This document shows, in pieces, positions 5,828 to 6,432 of a DNA stretch of 6,432 nucleotides. Made by a program: the position numbers and the translations under genes. The stretch lies in NCBI GenBank assembly GCA_026713285.1, contig JAPOOT010000338.1, positions 1 through 6,432 on the forward strand, written 5' to 3'. This DNA is from Gemmatimonadota bacterium (GTDB taxonomy: Bacteria; JAAXHH01). Each line of letters begins with the position of its first letter. The stretch's first letter is position 1. Below the pieces are notes generated by a model. It was not told the origin of the DNA. It saw nothing but the letters and a program-made list of their open reading frames with translations, and searched no databases.

Positions 5828-6432
5828 ATGACCGATCTGCCCCTGCTTTCTCTCATCATCTGGCTGCCTGTACTCGGCGCGATTCTCCTCCTCTTCGTCA
5901 AGGGGGACGTGGCTGCCCGGTGGGTGGGATTCGGCGTCACGGCGCTGGTGTTTATCCTCTTCGCGGTCTGTTTCGGGGCTTTCAAGCCACACATCGGCGA
6001 TCCGCAGTTCGTGGAACGCATGCCCTGGATCGAATCCCTGGGGGTGTCCTATTACGTCGGTGCGGACGGCATAAGCATCCTCCTCGCCGGGATCACCGCG
6101 CTCATGTGGCCCCTGGCGCTGCTCGGCACCTGGACGATCGTCACCGAGCGCGTCCGGGCCTACCAGGTATTCATGCTGCTGATGGAAACCACGCTGATGG
6201 GCGTGTTCTTCTCTCTCGACCTGTTCCAGTTCTTCCTCTTCTGGGAAGGCATGCTGATCCCCATGTATTTCCTGATCGGAATCTGGGGTTACGAGCGGAG
6301 CAGCATGGCGGCTCTGAAGTTCTTCCTGTTCGCCATATTCGGCAGTCTGCTCATGCTGGCCGCCGTCATCACGCTGGCCTTTCTCTATCACCAGGCCCAC
6401 GGCGTCCTCACCTTCGAGATGGCGGCGCTGTA
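5828..6432 (+). CDS. nuoM: NADH-quinone oxidoreductase subunit M (3' truncated by window edge)
   Basis: NuoM (ND4 homologue) is the second antiporter-like proton-channel subunit, in contact with NuoL. The first 201 residues are in the window, out of roughly 500 expected. They begin with a hydrophobic helix at about 5-23. The conserved block FFLFWEGMLIPMYFLIGIWG spans about 135-154, and its Glu140 matches E. coli NuoM Glu144. A Lys (164) in AALKFFLF follows, as in relatives. The last complete codon is 6428-6430; the window then ends in 'ta', but family length says the gene continues. The ATG at 5828 is used as the start; an in-frame GTG at 5819, with its own ribosome binding site, would add three residues (MPF). 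nuoL ends 24 bases before the ATG. nuoN would be expected downstream. Confidence 0.96.
   Translation, partial: MTDLPLLSLIIWLPVLGAILLLFVKGDVAARWVGFGVTALVFILFAVCFGAFKPHIGDPQFVERMPWIESLGVSYYVGADGISILLAGITALMWPLALLGTWTIVTERVRAYQVFMLLMETTLMGVFFSLDLFQFFLFWEGMLIPMYFLIGIWGYERSSMAALKFFLFAIFGSLLMLAAVITLAFLYHQAHGVLTFEMAAL

Noticed and set aside
3269..6400. Large minus-strand ORF as a real gene
   Set aside because: It lies entirely opposite well-conserved nuoJ-nuoM, is codon-aligned with K, L and M, has a polar low-complexity composition and shows no domain.

Overview
The window is an internal piece of a bacterial respiratory complex I operon (proton-pumping NADH:quinone oxidoreductase, type I). All genes lie on the + strand in the canonical order nuoG (3' part), nuoH, nuoI, nuoJ, nuoK, nuoL, nuoM (5' part). 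Gaps between genes are only 4 to 45 bases. I see no internal terminator, no RNA gene, no mobile element, no CRISPR array and no gene outside the complex. The DNA is GC-rich, with strong G/C preference at third codon positions and almost no TTA, CTA or TCA codons. The intact operon with a 186-aa two-cluster NuoI and an N7 site in NuoG suggests a Gram-negative-type respiring bacterium, probably an uncultured environmental lineage. I cannot place the phylum from the sequence alone.

Layout. Positions 2-1321 hold the end of NuoG, with the N5, N4 and N7 iron-sulfur ligands and an unusually short molybdopterin-oxidoreductase-like domain. Positions 1326-2384 are NuoH (quinone-site membrane subunit, TTG start). 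Positions 2403-2963 are NuoI (clusters N6a/N6b). Positions 3009-3524 are NuoJ, 3554-3856 NuoK and 3878-5803 NuoL. NuoM runs from 5828 to the right edge.

How they work together. Electrons from NADH (NuoE/F, expected upstream) pass along the NuoG clusters and NuoI N6a/N6b to quinone bound near NuoH. The membrane subunits J, K, L and M (with N, expected downstream) couple this to proton transfer. The key charged residues for pumping are present: NuoH Glu236/238/240, NuoK Glu36/Glu72, NuoL Glu148/Lys230/Lys406 and NuoM Glu140. The complex should therefore be functional.

I did not find an undescribed system. The points worth a second look are small: the compact NuoG that keeps N7, and the leaders of three genes. 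nuoJ has a hairpin and a 9-base tandem repeat but no Shine-Dalgarno; nuoK is preceded by a 7-codon mini-ORF whose stop overlaps its ATG; nuoM has two tandem ribosome binding site/start pairs. A 1,043-codon open frame on the opposite strand is explained by codon bias.
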